DNA of 64,000 nucleotides from Beijerinckia indica subsp. indica ATCC 9039 (lineage in GTDB: Bacteria > Pseudomonadota > Alphaproteobacteria > Rhizobiales > Beijerinckiaceae): NCBI RefSeq assembly GCF_000019845.1, contig NC_010581.1:1369501-1433500 (forward strand). The letters run 5' to 3'. Positions 17,367 through 25,360 of this stretch are shown here, piece after piece; position 1 is the stretch's first letter; each line of letters begins with the position of its first letter. A program made the position numbers and the translations under genes. The notes below the pieces were generated by a model. That model searched no databases and was not told the DNA's origin. It was given only the letters and a program-made list of their open reading frames with translations.

Positions 17367-18203
17367 ATGTCGAGTTTTACTGATTTCCATCTTATCCGAG
17401 GGGCTGGGACAGTGTCCCAGCCTGTTGTCCGCCGCATTGGATTCCATGACCTGCGCGAGGCTTTGGCCGAAGGAATCGACGATTTCTGGGCAATGCCGTC
17501 GCAGATTGTCTTTATTGGCCTTCTTTATCCGATAGTCGGGATCATCCTCGGCGTTGCGACCTCGGAGAGAAATGTCCTGCAGCTTCTTTATCCATTGCTG
17601 ACGGGCTTTGCCCTGGTCGGCCCGTTTCTGGCGATCGGACTCTATGAAATGAGCCGCCGGCGGGAGGCGGGACTCGATACCTCCTGGCGTCATGCGTTCG
17701 AGGTGTTCCGTTCCCCATCCCTGCCGGCCATTCTGGCACTCGGTATCGTGCTGATGGGGCTGTTTCTCTTCTGGCTGGTGGCCGCGGAAACGCTCTATGA
17801 GGGGCTGTTCGGATATAAGGCGCCCACAAACTATTTTCGCTTTCTGTCCGATGTTTTCTCGACCCCCGAGGGGCGCTCCCTGCTGATCCAGGGCAATGCC
17901 ATCGGCTTCGTCTTCGCGGTTATCGCCTTCAGCATCAGCGTCGTTTCTTTTCCTCTCCTGCTCGATCGTGATGTCGGCGCCGCCGTGGCGGTCCAGACGT
18001 CCGTCAAGGCTGTCGCGAAGAACCCGATCGTGATGGCGGCCTGGGCGGTGATCGTGGGCTTGCTGCTGGCGCTCGGCACGGCGATTTTGTTCTTCGGCCT
18101 GGCGATCGTCATGCCGGTCCTTGCACACGCGACCTGGCATCTCTACCGCCATGTGGTCGAACCGGCGGCACCGCAGGAGACCAATCCGCATCATACAAGG
18201 TGA
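17367..18203 (+). CDS. DUF2189 membrane protein
   Basis: A 278-residue integral membrane protein with TGGGAGGACATTC before the ATG. The N-terminal 40 residues end in DDFWAMPSQIVFIGLLYPIVG. Five or six hydrophobic segments follow, including FALVGPFLAIGLYEMSRRREAG, a typical DUF2189 motif, and LALGIVLMGLFLFWLVAAETLY. The C-terminal half contains VSFPLLLDRDVGAAVAVQTS, also family-typical. Function is unknown; DUF2189 proteins are sometimes called cytochrome c oxidase subunit I-like without support. No operon partner. Confidence 0.85.
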   Translation: MSSFTDFHLIRGAGTVSQPVVRRIGFHDLREALAEGIDDFWAMPSQIVFIGLLYPIVGIILGVATSERNVLQLLYPLLTGFALVGPFLAIGLYEMSRRREAGLDTSWRHAFEVFRSPSLPAILALGIVLMGLFLFWLVAAETLYEGLFGYKAPTNYFRFLSDVFSTPEGRSLLIQGNAIGFVFAVIAFSISVVSFPLLLDRDVGAAVAVQTSVKAVAKNPIVMAAWAVIVGLLLALGTAILFFGLAIVMPVLAHATWHLYRHVVEPAAPQETNPHHTR

Positions 18204-18256
18204 GAGGCCGGCGCCTTCTATAGGCGAGGGCAGGATTCCTCGTCCGATCCAATCAA

Positions 18257-18289
18257 TTGAACCCGGAAGTGTCGCGTTTCCGGGTTCAA
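18257..18289. terminator. Bidirectional terminator
   Basis: TTGAACCCGGAA pairs with TTTCCGGGTTCAA around a GTGTCGCG loop, in the convergent gap between the DUF2189 gene and the carboxypeptidase gene. The right flank is TCGTTTCAATT, so termination strength on + is moderate. Confidence 0.75.
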
Positions 18290-18294
18290 TCGTT

Positions 18295-19767
18295 TCAATT
18301 CGTGATCAGTTCGCGAAAATCTTCCACCAGAGCCGCAAGGCAGGCCTCGTTCACATACATCATGTGGCCGGCCTCGTAATAGCGCATGCGGATGCGGTCA
18401 GCATCGATCCCATTGCCAGCAATGGTGTTTTCCACGGCGAAGAAGGGCGTCGCGAGATCAAAAAGGCCGTTGGCCATCAGGATTTTAAGGCTTGGACATT
18501 CGCGTTGCAGACGGCCGAGCTCGGGGGCTACATTGATATAGCCTGGCCAGGAGGAAACTTCTTTCTCCTGCGTTGAAGTCCATTTCCATTTCTTCAGCGC
18601 ATCCATCGAGAAGACGATATAGGGCTCGTCGAGTTCAACTTCGAGCACGCGGCCGAGATAATCCTGCATGGCCGTTGTGTAGGCGCCCTTGACGGCATAA
18701 GCGGCCGGATCGTCATCCGGCGTTTCGCCCACATTATCATAATCAAGGCCGCAATAGCGTGTATCGAAACGCCCGACCGTCAGGCCTTGATCGCGCAAAA
18801 GCTCCTTGCGATAGCGCGATGGCGACAGGCGCAAATGGGCGCGTTCGATCCAGGCCTCGGCAAGGCCCGTATAACGCGCGAGCTGGAGCGCGATTTCTTT
18901 TCGCCGTTCGGGTGCGAGCCTGTTTCCGGCGAGCAGCGCCGGGGCATAATCCTCGATGGCGAAGCGGCGGACCTCATCCAGAAAGGCCTCGCGATCGCTC
19001 GGGGCGGGGTCGATCCGGCTATGATGCAGGGCCGTCGCCGCATAGGTCGGCAGATAGCTGACATCCGGCAGAATATTGCCTTTTTCGAAATTGGCTGTGT
19101 GGAAATCGAGAATGACCGAGATCAGCGCCAGCCCATTGAAGGCGACGCCGGCGAGACCGCCGTGCAGCTTGCCGGCGGTGAGCACCGACCGTGTCGTGCC
19201 ATAGCTCTCGCCGCCGAGATAGCGCGGGGAGGCCCAGCGCTTATGATCCGTCAGAAATTGCTTGATAAATTCGGCGATGAGGGTGGCATCTTCCTCAAGA
19301 CCCCAGAAATCCTCGGGTTTGGCCTCGCCGAGCGGGCGCGAAAAGCCGGTCCCGACCGGATCGATGAAGACCAGATCGGTGAGATCGAGGCAGCATGCGG
19401 GATTGTCCTGAAGAGGGTAGGGCGGACCCTTGGCAAAGGCGCCATCACCTGGCACCAGGACACGCTTGGGGCCGAAAGCCCCCATATGCAGCCAAAGCGA
19501 AGCCGAGCCGGGACCACCATTGAACAGAAAGGTGATCGGTCGCAGGGAAGGATCGCCCGTCTCCTCGGCAAGATAAGCGAAGCTGAACAGACTGGCTTTG
19601 GGTTTGCCGTTTTTATCCTTGAGATGCGTTTCCCCGGCAATGGCCTGATAGGCGACGGGCCGCCCGTGAAAATGACCTTCGTGCCGAGTGATGAACTGTT
19701 TCGGCTTTTCAATGGGTTTTGAGTCCACGGGCTTGTCGGATGGAGGAGGGGATTGTTCGGCGGGCAT
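18295..19767 (-). CDS. Peptidase S10 family serine carboxypeptidase
   Basis: A 490-residue alpha/beta-hydrolase of the serine carboxypeptidase family. The start at 19767 is preferred (AAGGTTCCC upstream) because the longer upstream frame runs into repeat C. After a Pro/Lys-rich N-terminus of about 25 residues come FLFNGGPGSASLW (oxyanion and substrate region), nucleophile Ser188 in LGGESYGT, the acid Asp in NGLFDLATPF and the catalytic His in YEAGHMMYVN. No clear signal peptide is seen, unlike many relatives. It would release C-terminal residues from peptides; the substrate is unknown. It is transcribed alone. Confidence 0.92.
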   Translation of the reverse strand: MPAEQSPPPSDKPVDSKPIEKPKQFITRHEGHFHGRPVAYQAIAGETHLKDKNGKPKASLFSFAYLAEETGDPSLRPITFLFNGGPGSASLWLHMGAFGPKRVLVPGDGAFAKGPPYPLQDNPACCLDLTDLVFIDPVGTGFSRPLGEAKPEDFWGLEEDATLIAEFIKQFLTDHKRWASPRYLGGESYGTTRSVLTAGKLHGGLAGVAFNGLALISVILDFHTANFEKGNILPDVSYLPTYAATALHHSRIDPAPSDREAFLDEVRRFAIEDYAPALLAGNRLAPERRKEIALQLARYTGLAEAWIERAHLRLSPSRYRKELLRDQGLTVGRFDTRYCGLDYDNVGETPDDDPAAYAVKGAYTTAMQDYLGRVLEVELDEPYIVFSMDALKKWKWTSTQEKEVSSWPGYINVAPELGRLQRECPSLKILMANGLFDLATPFFAVENTIAGNGIDADRIRMRYYEAGHMMYVNEACLAALVEDFRELITN

Positions 19768-19810
19768 GGGAACCTTGATCGAGTACAAGGGGAAGGGACG
19801 TCGCCGTCCA

Positions 19811-19912
19811 GTATCCACCCTCATTGAAGCGCGCACGTCGCGCTTCAATGAGGACAAGTGGATACGGTTTTAAAAGGGACGGATCGAGAATCTGTGATTC
19901 TCGATCCTAGTA
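19811..19912 (+). repeat. Repeat family C, copy 1
   Basis: A large inverted repeat: GTATCCACCCTCATTGAAGC on the left and GCTTCAATGAG, GACAAG, TGGATAC on the right, with an inner CGCG stem. It is followed by a second perfect hairpin, GGATCGAGAATC / GATTCTCGATCC (19881-19907). The copy at 35558-35660 preserves the same order. Confidence 0.8.
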
Positions 19913-20205
19913 TGAGCCTTCACGTACGAAAGGCGCAACGAGGACGAGCGAAAGAGCGTCGCTGTTTGACGACTTTTGATAGTATAACAAAGCTGACATA
20001 CGCGACCGCAAGACGTTTCCGGGCGGGGCGATGACGGCCCTATTTTCGCCATCCAGTCGACACAATCGCGGGAGGCGAGGAAACAATTCGCTCGCACACG
20101 CATTCTCTTGGCGTATAGTCAAGTACAGGGTCCGAGTCGGCGCGTGAGGGGCGAGATACGTTTTCAAGACCCTTTCGGCGTGCAGAGGTCCCGGTTGCGA
20201 CCGTA

Positions 20206-20319
20206 ATGCCAAAGGCCGTGAAGAACGGCCTTTGGTTCCTTTCTTGAATTTTCACCTTTTCAAAGCGATAGCGAAAATTCAAGAGCGGTCCAACGGTCAT
20301 TCATTATGACCGTTGGTAT
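20206..20319 (-). repeat. Repeat family A, copy 2 (full length, inverted)
   Basis: A 114-bp element in reverse orientation to the copy at 53741. It contains three hairpins: CCAAAGGCCGT/ACGGCCTTTGG, TTGAATTTTC/GAAAATTCAA, and CCAACGGTCAT/ATGACCGTTGG, with ends ATGCCAA and TTGGTAT. The first stem differs from the 53741 copy by a paired change on both arms. Confidence 0.9.
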
Positions 20320-20490
20320 AAGGTCCTGGCGGACACATACATCATGCCTCGAACCCTCGATTTTATCCTATTTCGCCCGGGCCATTTGTTTTTACCGATT
20401 GTGTGTAGACATTTCATCCTTTGACTGTTTGCTCGAACGCAAACTCTTCGCTGGTTCGTGATGCAGTCATTTTCGGGAGAAAAGCGCGCC

Positions 20491-21870
20491 ATGAGTCAAC
20501 CTGAAAAATGGTGGTGGGGCCTCCTACCGCTTGTCCTCCTCTGGATTCTCGTCAATCTGTTCATGGACGGAACTGTCGAATCCGATCTTGCCACGCGTTC
20601 CAAAGCGGCCCTTGGCACTTTTGTGCAAAACCCCGCTGTTTCCGTGTCCGGCCGTGATGCCACACTAGCAGGCTCGGTTTTCTCGCCCGCGGATGCGCAA
20701 ACCGCTGTTGATCATGTTGGTGGGACCTGGGGCGTAAGACGCGTCATCTCCGAACTTGCGGCGTCTCCGGTCGTAAAACCTTATGACTGGCATATCTCAC
20801 AAGATGGCAAAAGAGTTACGCTTTCAGGCCATGTGCCTGACACGACCGTCCAGATGAATCTTCTGGCGGCGGTCAGGGCAGCCTTTCCGCAAAGCCAGAT
20901 CAACGACCAAACGATCTATGCGGCCGGTGCGCCGGAGGGGTTTGAGAAGGGCGCTCTTTTCGTCATCAGCCAGCTCGCCCCGCTTGCGGGCGGCAATGCC
21001 TCGCTCACCGATAGTGGTTTCTCTATCGCTGGCAAGGCACCGACCGATGCCGTCTATGACGCGGCTCTCAAGGCCATTCACGCGCCTCCCAAAGGCTTGA
21101 CGCTCGTCAAGGCGGATATTGTCGCGCCGCTGCAATATACATTCAGTGCCACGCGGCTCGACGGAAAGCTGACATTGACCGGAGACGTCCCCAGCGAGGA
21201 TGTGCACAAACAGATCCTGGCGGAAGCAAAACGGTTGTTCTTCAATGAGGAGATCGTCGACCGGCTCACCGTGCTCGGCAATGCACCACAGAATTTCGGC
21301 AGCGTGATCCTCGCGGGTATCAATGCGCTTTCGCGTCTCGCTGACGGCGTATTTACCGTTACCAACACGGATGTGAAATTGTCGGGCGGGGCGCTCTATG
21401 AACGCGCGGTCGCGGCCATCCGCACGAATTTGGCGGATCAATTGCCGGCAGGCTATCAGACGGATACATCGGCCATTACCGTGCATCCCGAGGATAAAGC
21501 CGTCGATTCCAAATCCTGTCAGGCCGAGCTCGATGGTTTGCTGGGCAAGGCGACGATCCTTTTCGAAACCAATGGGGCGACGATCTCCAAAAGCTCTGAA
21601 GGTCTCCTCGACAGGATCGTCACGACGATTGGACACTGCCCCGAGGCAACGATTGAAATTTCTGGGCATACAGATTCAACCGGTAACGAGCCCTTCAATC
21701 TCGCTCTTTCGGAACGTCGCGCCAAGGCCGTTTTCGACTATCTCGTTGCCGCTGGCATACCGGCCGACAAGCTCTCCGCGACTGGCTATGGTTCCAGCCG
21801 TCCCGTGGCTTCCAATGATACGGAGGAGGGCAGAGCAAAGAACCGCCGTATCGAGTTCACCGTGAAATAA
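20491..21870 (+). CDS. OmpA-family protein with BON-like domains
   Basis: A 459-residue envelope protein. Of two close ATG codons, 20491 has GGGAGA 10 bases upstream. An N-terminal membrane anchor (WWWGLLPLVLLWILVNLF) is followed by repeated BON-like segments of about 60-70 residues with the pattern VSGRDATLAGSV, VTLSGHVPD, LTLTGDVPSE. The C-terminal 110 residues are an OmpA peptidoglycan-binding domain: ILFETNGATIS, IEISGHTDSTGNEPFNLALS, ERRAKAVFDYLVAAGI and a final GRAKNRRIEF. The anchor suggests tethering of the inner membrane to peptidoglycan. The next gene starts 11 bases downstream and probably forms an operon with it. Confidence 0.88.
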   Translation: MSQPEKWWWGLLPLVLLWILVNLFMDGTVESDLATRSKAALGTFVQNPAVSVSGRDATLAGSVFSPADAQTAVDHVGGTWGVRRVISELAASPVVKPYDWHISQDGKRVTLSGHVPDTTVQMNLLAAVRAAFPQSQINDQTIYAAGAPEGFEKGALFVISQLAPLAGGNASLTDSGFSIAGKAPTDAVYDAALKAIHAPPKGLTLVKADIVAPLQYTFSATRLDGKLTLTGDVPSEDVHKQILAEAKRLFFNEEIVDRLTVLGNAPQNFGSVILAGINALSRLADGVFTVTNTDVKLSGGALYERAVAAIRTNLADQLPAGYQTDTSAITVHPEDKAVDSKSCQAELDGLLGKATILFETNGATISKSSEGLLDRIVTTIGHCPEATIEISGHTDSTGNEPFNLALSERRAKAVFDYLVAAGIPADKLSATGYGSSRPVASNDTEEGRAKNRRIEFTVK

Positions 21871-21881
21871 GGAGCGCGATC

Positions 21882-22511
21882 ATGACCTATTTGCTTGCGA
21901 CTTATTGGTTGCCGCTTCTGCTTGCCTTGGCTCTCGGCGCGGCTATCGGATTTTATACATTTGCACGGGTTCCCTCCGACAGGTGGTGGTCCCATTGTCC
22001 GAGTTGGCTCCGGGCTGCTGGTCTCGTCTTCGTGGTTGGACTCGTCGTCGCCCTGTTGCACTGGTTGCCGGGGCTCGCGGGGCTTTATCTCGAAACCGCC
22101 TTGCTGCTTTTTGCGGCCTATCTGATTGGCTGTCTCCTTGGAAGCTTTTTGGCAAGCCTCGCGCCGCGTGACAAGGCGGCGGCCGTCACTGAACTTCCCA
22201 TCCTGAATGTGGATGATTATCCAGGTCTCCGGCCGCCCGCCCTCACGGGTGCGGATGCAGTGTTCGATGATCTCAAGCGCATTTCCGGGATTGGTGAGCA
22301 GAACGAGGAGCGGTTACATCTCGTCGGCATCTGGTATTTCCGTCAGATCGCGGACTGGAGCGATGAGAATGTGGCATGGATCAGCAGCTATCTGGATCTG
22401 CCGGGCTATGTCGCCAAGGATCAATGGGTCGAACAGGCCCGTTCTCTCGCCCAAAATCTCGACACGGATTATACCAAGCGTGTCGATTGGAAATGGCTCC
22501 TTCGCAAATAA
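21882..22511 (+). CDS. Membrane protein with C-terminal helix-hairpin-helix-like domain
   Basis: A 209-residue protein starting 11 bases after the OmpA-family stop, with GGAGCG upstream. Three membrane segments occupy residues about 5-27, 43-62 and 68-92. After a linker, residues about 130-185 contain DDLKRISGIGEQNEERLHLVGIW, the helix-hairpin-helix type motif (K-x-I-x-G-I-G-x-x-x-E-x-x-L) seen in small proteins related to NuoE-fused or DUF4332 domains. The pairing with the OmpA/BON gene suggests a shared envelope role. The biochemical function is not known. Confidence 0.75.
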   Translation: MTYLLATYWLPLLLALALGAAIGFYTFARVPSDRWWSHCPSWLRAAGLVFVVGLVVALLHWLPGLAGLYLETALLLFAAYLIGCLLGSFLASLAPRDKAAAVTELPILNVDDYPGLRPPALTGADAVFDDLKRISGIGEQNEERLHLVGIWYFRQIADWSDENVAWISSYLDLPGYVAKDQWVEQARSLAQNLDTDYTKRVDWKWLLRK

Positions 22512-22544
22512 AATCGTCTGATGTCTGACCTCAGGACGCCTAGA

Positions 22545-22645
22545 GGGTCAGACCAAAAAGTGGCTCCCCCTTTTGGGACCCAATTTGAGCGTTTTCATAA
22601 AAGATAGAGCATCGGACAGGATTCAATTTGAAAGTCCGATGCTCT
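22545..22645 (+). repeat. Repeat family B, copy 1
   Basis: From 22545 the sequence reads GTCAGACC, AAAAAGTGGCTCC, CTTTTGGGACCCA, GCGTTTTCA, GATAGAGCATC, matching 42878-42948 over about 68 bases. It extends into a perfect 12-bp hairpin AGAGCATCGGAC / GTCCGATGCTCT (22606-22645) that may act as a terminator for the upstream pair, although no T-run follows. Confidence 0.8.
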
Positions 22646-22720
22646 AAACTAGCACGCGCGCGGGACTGTAAAGGAAGCGTCACCCTAAATGATTGCCTGA
22701 GGCCTCATGGGATGTGCCGG

Positions 22721-23704
22721 TCAGGCCTCCACTCCCTTCATGCCTTCCTCCGTATAGCGGGCGCCAGCAACCGGCAGCGTTTCGATTGAACGTTCGAGTC
22801 GCGCAACATCATCGGCAGTCAGTTCCAAATCCACCGCTCCGGCATTATCACGGAGATGGCTCGGGCGTGTGGTACCGGGGATCGGTACGATATCGTCGCC
22901 CTTCGCCAGAAGCCACGCGATAGACAATTGCGCGGGGGTGCATCCTTTTTCCTTCGCCATAAGGGCCACTGCATCGGCGATCCGACGGTTTGCTTCGCGT
23001 GCGTTGTCCTGGAAACGTGGCATGGAGGCCCGGACATCGCCGTCCTCGAACTCGGAATCCTGCTGGAATGTCCCTGTCAGAAAGCCTCTGCCCAGAGGTG
23101 AATAGGCAACGAAGCCCACGCCGAGCTCGCGGCAGGTGGGAAGGATCTCGGCTTCGACATGGCGGGACCAGAGCGAGTATTCGGTCTGGACTGCGGCGAC
23201 GGGATGGACGGCATGGGCGCGACGCAGCGTCCGTGCGCTCACCTCGCAAAGTCCGATCCGGGCGATCTTGCCTTCGGTGACAAGCTCGGCGAGACCTCCC
23301 ATCGTCTCCTCGATGTCGCGGCCCGTTTCAATCCGGTGGACATAATAGAGATCGATCTGCTCGATACCCAGCCGTTGTAACGAGCCCTCACAGGCTTTGC
23401 GCGCATAGGCGGGGCTGTTGTCGATGCTACGTTTATATTCCCCAGCTTCCCGCACGATGCCAAATTTGGTGGCGATCTTCAAATGCGCGTCGGTCTGCGC
23501 AAGGAATCTACCCAAAAGCCGCTCGTTGTGATGGGGGCCGTACATGTCGGCGGTATCGAAGAAATCGATTCCCAGATCAACGGCCGCCGAGAGAACCTGG
23601 AATGCCGTTTCGTCGTCACGTGGCCCGTAGAATTCGCTCATGCCCATGCAGCCGAGCCCGATGGCAGAAACGGAAAATCCCGGTGCGAGAATACGTTGTT
23701 TCAT
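22721..23704 (-). CDS. Aldo/keto reductase
   Basis: A 327-residue NADPH-dependent oxidoreductase of the AKR superfamily. Visible tetrad: Asp50 and Tyr55 (FFDTADMYG), Lys80 (IATKFG), His123 (YYVHRI). The start MKQRILAPGFSVSAIGLGCMGMS is typical of the plant-auxin-induced/YajO-like group (AKR13-type). The substrate is unknown. It is divergent from a LysR regulator with a 62-base gap, the usual layout for a regulator controlling its neighbour. Confidence 0.93.
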   Translation of the reverse strand: MKQRILAPGFSVSAIGLGCMGMSEFYGPRDDETAFQVLSAAVDLGIDFFDTADMYGPHHNERLLGRFLAQTDAHLKIATKFGIVREAGEYKRSIDNSPAYARKACEGSLQRLGIEQIDLYYVHRIETGRDIEETMGGLAELVTEGKIARIGLCEVSARTLRRAHAVHPVAAVQTEYSLWSRHVEAEILPTCRELGVGFVAYSPLGRGFLTGTFQQDSEFEDGDVRASMPRFQDNAREANRRIADAVALMAKEKGCTPAQLSIAWLLAKGDDIVPIPGTTRPSHLRDNAGAVDLELTADDVARLERSIETLPVAGARYTEEGMKGVEA

Positions 23705-23766
23705 GTTATCCCCTTGTCATCCACAATTCGCAGCTGTGACATCAAGGGTGGCACGTCAAGTGCGCA

Positions 23767-24708
23767 ATGGAACCTGTGAAGTTCGGCAAAGGTGTTTTCA
23801 AAATCGGAAAGTATCCCGACAAGCGACTCGTATGGGATGACATCAAGGCATTCCTGGCAGTCTTGCGCACCGGCACTCTCAGCGGAGCTGCCGAACAGAT
23901 GGGCGTTGGACTGGCAACCTTGTCGCGCCGTATTGAGCGGCTGGAAGATGCCCTTGGGCTGCCTTTGTTCGTGCGTCAACACTCAGGATACCAACTGACC
24001 GTGGACGGCGCCAATCTGCTCCAGCAAGCGGAGGCGATGGAGGCTGCGGCGCTCTCGCTTCGATGTGGCGCAAGGGAGCAGATGGAGATTGTGGGCACGG
24101 TACGGCTCGCAACAGCCGAAAATCTCGCCACAGGTCTGATCCTGCCTGAGATAGGCAAGATGCTGGGCGCCTATCCCGATCTGACGATCGAGATCGTGAC
24201 CGATATTGCCACAGTGAACCTGCACCGACGTGATGCGGATCTCGCTTTACGCATGGTCAAGCCGGAACGGGGAAATGTCACGCTCCAGAGATTGGGTACC
24301 CTGGGCTATGGCCTCTACGGTTCACGCGACTACGTTATCCAACGCCGAACCGTCTCTGATCTTAGCAGCTATGACACGGATGCCTTCGTGGGTTGGTGCG
24401 AGACGCAGTCTCATCTGCCCGCCGCGCAATGGATCGAACGTATACTCCAAGGCCGCGCGCCCGTGATCGCGACAACCTCGCTTGCGACGCAAATATCCGC
24501 TGCAAAGGCCGGTTTAGGGCTTGCCGTTCTACCTCATTTTCTCGCCCGAGACGCAGAACTTACGTGCGTTCAGGGCGATCTCGGGATCGATCAAGCGATC
24601 TATCTGGTCATTCAGTCAGATTTGGCCCAAACCCCTCGGATTCGAATCGTCGCCGACTTTTTGCGCAATCTTGTCGAGAGTCATCGGCATCGGCTGAGCG
24701 GACGATAA
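23767..24708 (+). CDS. LysR-family transcriptional regulator
   Basis: A 313-residue LTTR. The winged helix-turn-helix lies at about residues 24-80 (LRTGTLSGAAEQMGVGLATLSRRIERLEDALGLPLF is broken here only for description: key elements are SGAAEQMGV and TLSRRIERLE). The rest is a periplasmic-binding-protein-like effector domain. The N-terminus carries about 20 residues before the usual start, so a downstream start is possible. Divergent arrangement with the aldo/keto reductase suggests it regulates that gene from the shared 62-base gap; the effector is unknown. Confidence 0.9.
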   Translation: MEPVKFGKGVFKIGKYPDKRLVWDDIKAFLAVLRTGTLSGAAEQMGVGLATLSRRIERLEDALGLPLFVRQHSGYQLTVDGANLLQQAEAMEAAALSLRCGAREQMEIVGTVRLATAENLATGLILPEIGKMLGAYPDLTIEIVTDIATVNLHRRDADLALRMVKPERGNVTLQRLGTLGYGLYGSRDYVIQRRTVSDLSSYDTDAFVGWCETQSHLPAAQWIERILQGRAPVIATTSLATQISAAKAGLGLAVLPHFLARDAELTCVQGDLGIDQAIYLVIQSDLAQTPRIRIVADFLRNLVESHRHRLSGR

Positions 24709-24775
24709 ATGTCCTCCGCGCTGGTTTGCGAATATTGGAAAATATATTCCTCACTTTCGAGAATGATTGCTCTCG

Positions 24776-25243
24776 TCAGCTGTTCCCGTCGCCAATATCG
24801 AGAATCCAGGTGCGATTGCAAAAAGCGACATAGAGCCTTTCCTGGCCGAGCGCCGCGCCCAATTCGGTCGCCAATTCGTTCAGCATGGTCTCGATTTCGG
24901 CATCCGTGAGATGGCCGAGATAGGCATGGACGGCTTCGCCAGTGAAAACGGCGACAGGCTCACGGTCCGACCCGGTTGAGCCATCGGGCCGTGGCCAGGC
25001 ATAAGTGACCTCGGCGCGGGTGAACATGCCGGAAAGGGCGGGCAAGCCGGCGTCGACGCGGCGCCGCATCCAGGCTTGAGCGGTCCGTACCGCTTCCGAA
25101 ACATCATAGATGCGGCCTTGATCTGTCCAGCCTTCGCGGAGCCCGACGGTGATCCGAAAATCGCGGCGCGGTCCCACAGAGCCTGGAACGATGAGATAAT
25201 CCTCCGGGCGGATGATCAGGCGTTCGACAGGCTTACTTTGCAT
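24776..25243 (-). CDS. Conserved-looking hypothetical protein
   Basis: A 155-residue protein with GAGG upstream of the ATG. No signal peptide or membrane segment. Visible features: RLIIRPEDYLIVPGSVGP near the N-terminus and a regular alpha/beta pattern through RTAQAWMRRRVDAGLPALSG and TDAEIETMLNELATELG. I do not recognise the family. It lies 118 bases downstream of the PQQ dehydrogenase gene on the same strand, so co-transcription is possible but unproven. Confidence 0.6.
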   Translation of the reverse strand: MQSKPVERLIIRPEDYLIVPGSVGPRRDFRITVGLREGWTDQGRIYDVSEAVRTAQAWMRRRVDAGLPALSGMFTRAEVTYAWPRPDGSTGSDREPVAVFTGEAVHAYLGHLTDAEIETMLNELATELGAALGQERLYVAFCNRTWILDIGDGNS

Positions 25244-25360
25244 GAGGGTATCCTCGCGTGATTTCGAGCCTTTGGAGAGCGCTCGAAAATCACGCCAAAT
25301 TCCAAATTCCAGCGGCGGCCTGCCGTTGCACCCAGGCCGCCGTCTTCATGCCCTTTTATA

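Larger units (their letters stand above)
19768..20490. other. Long intergenic region with repeats C and A
   Basis: About 720 bases between two divergently transcribed genes, with no supported coding frame. It carries repeat C copy 1 (19811-19912) and repeat A copy 2 (20206-20319), the densest repeat concentration in the window. The promoters of the carboxypeptidase and OmpA-family genes must lie at its ends. Confidence 0.65.
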
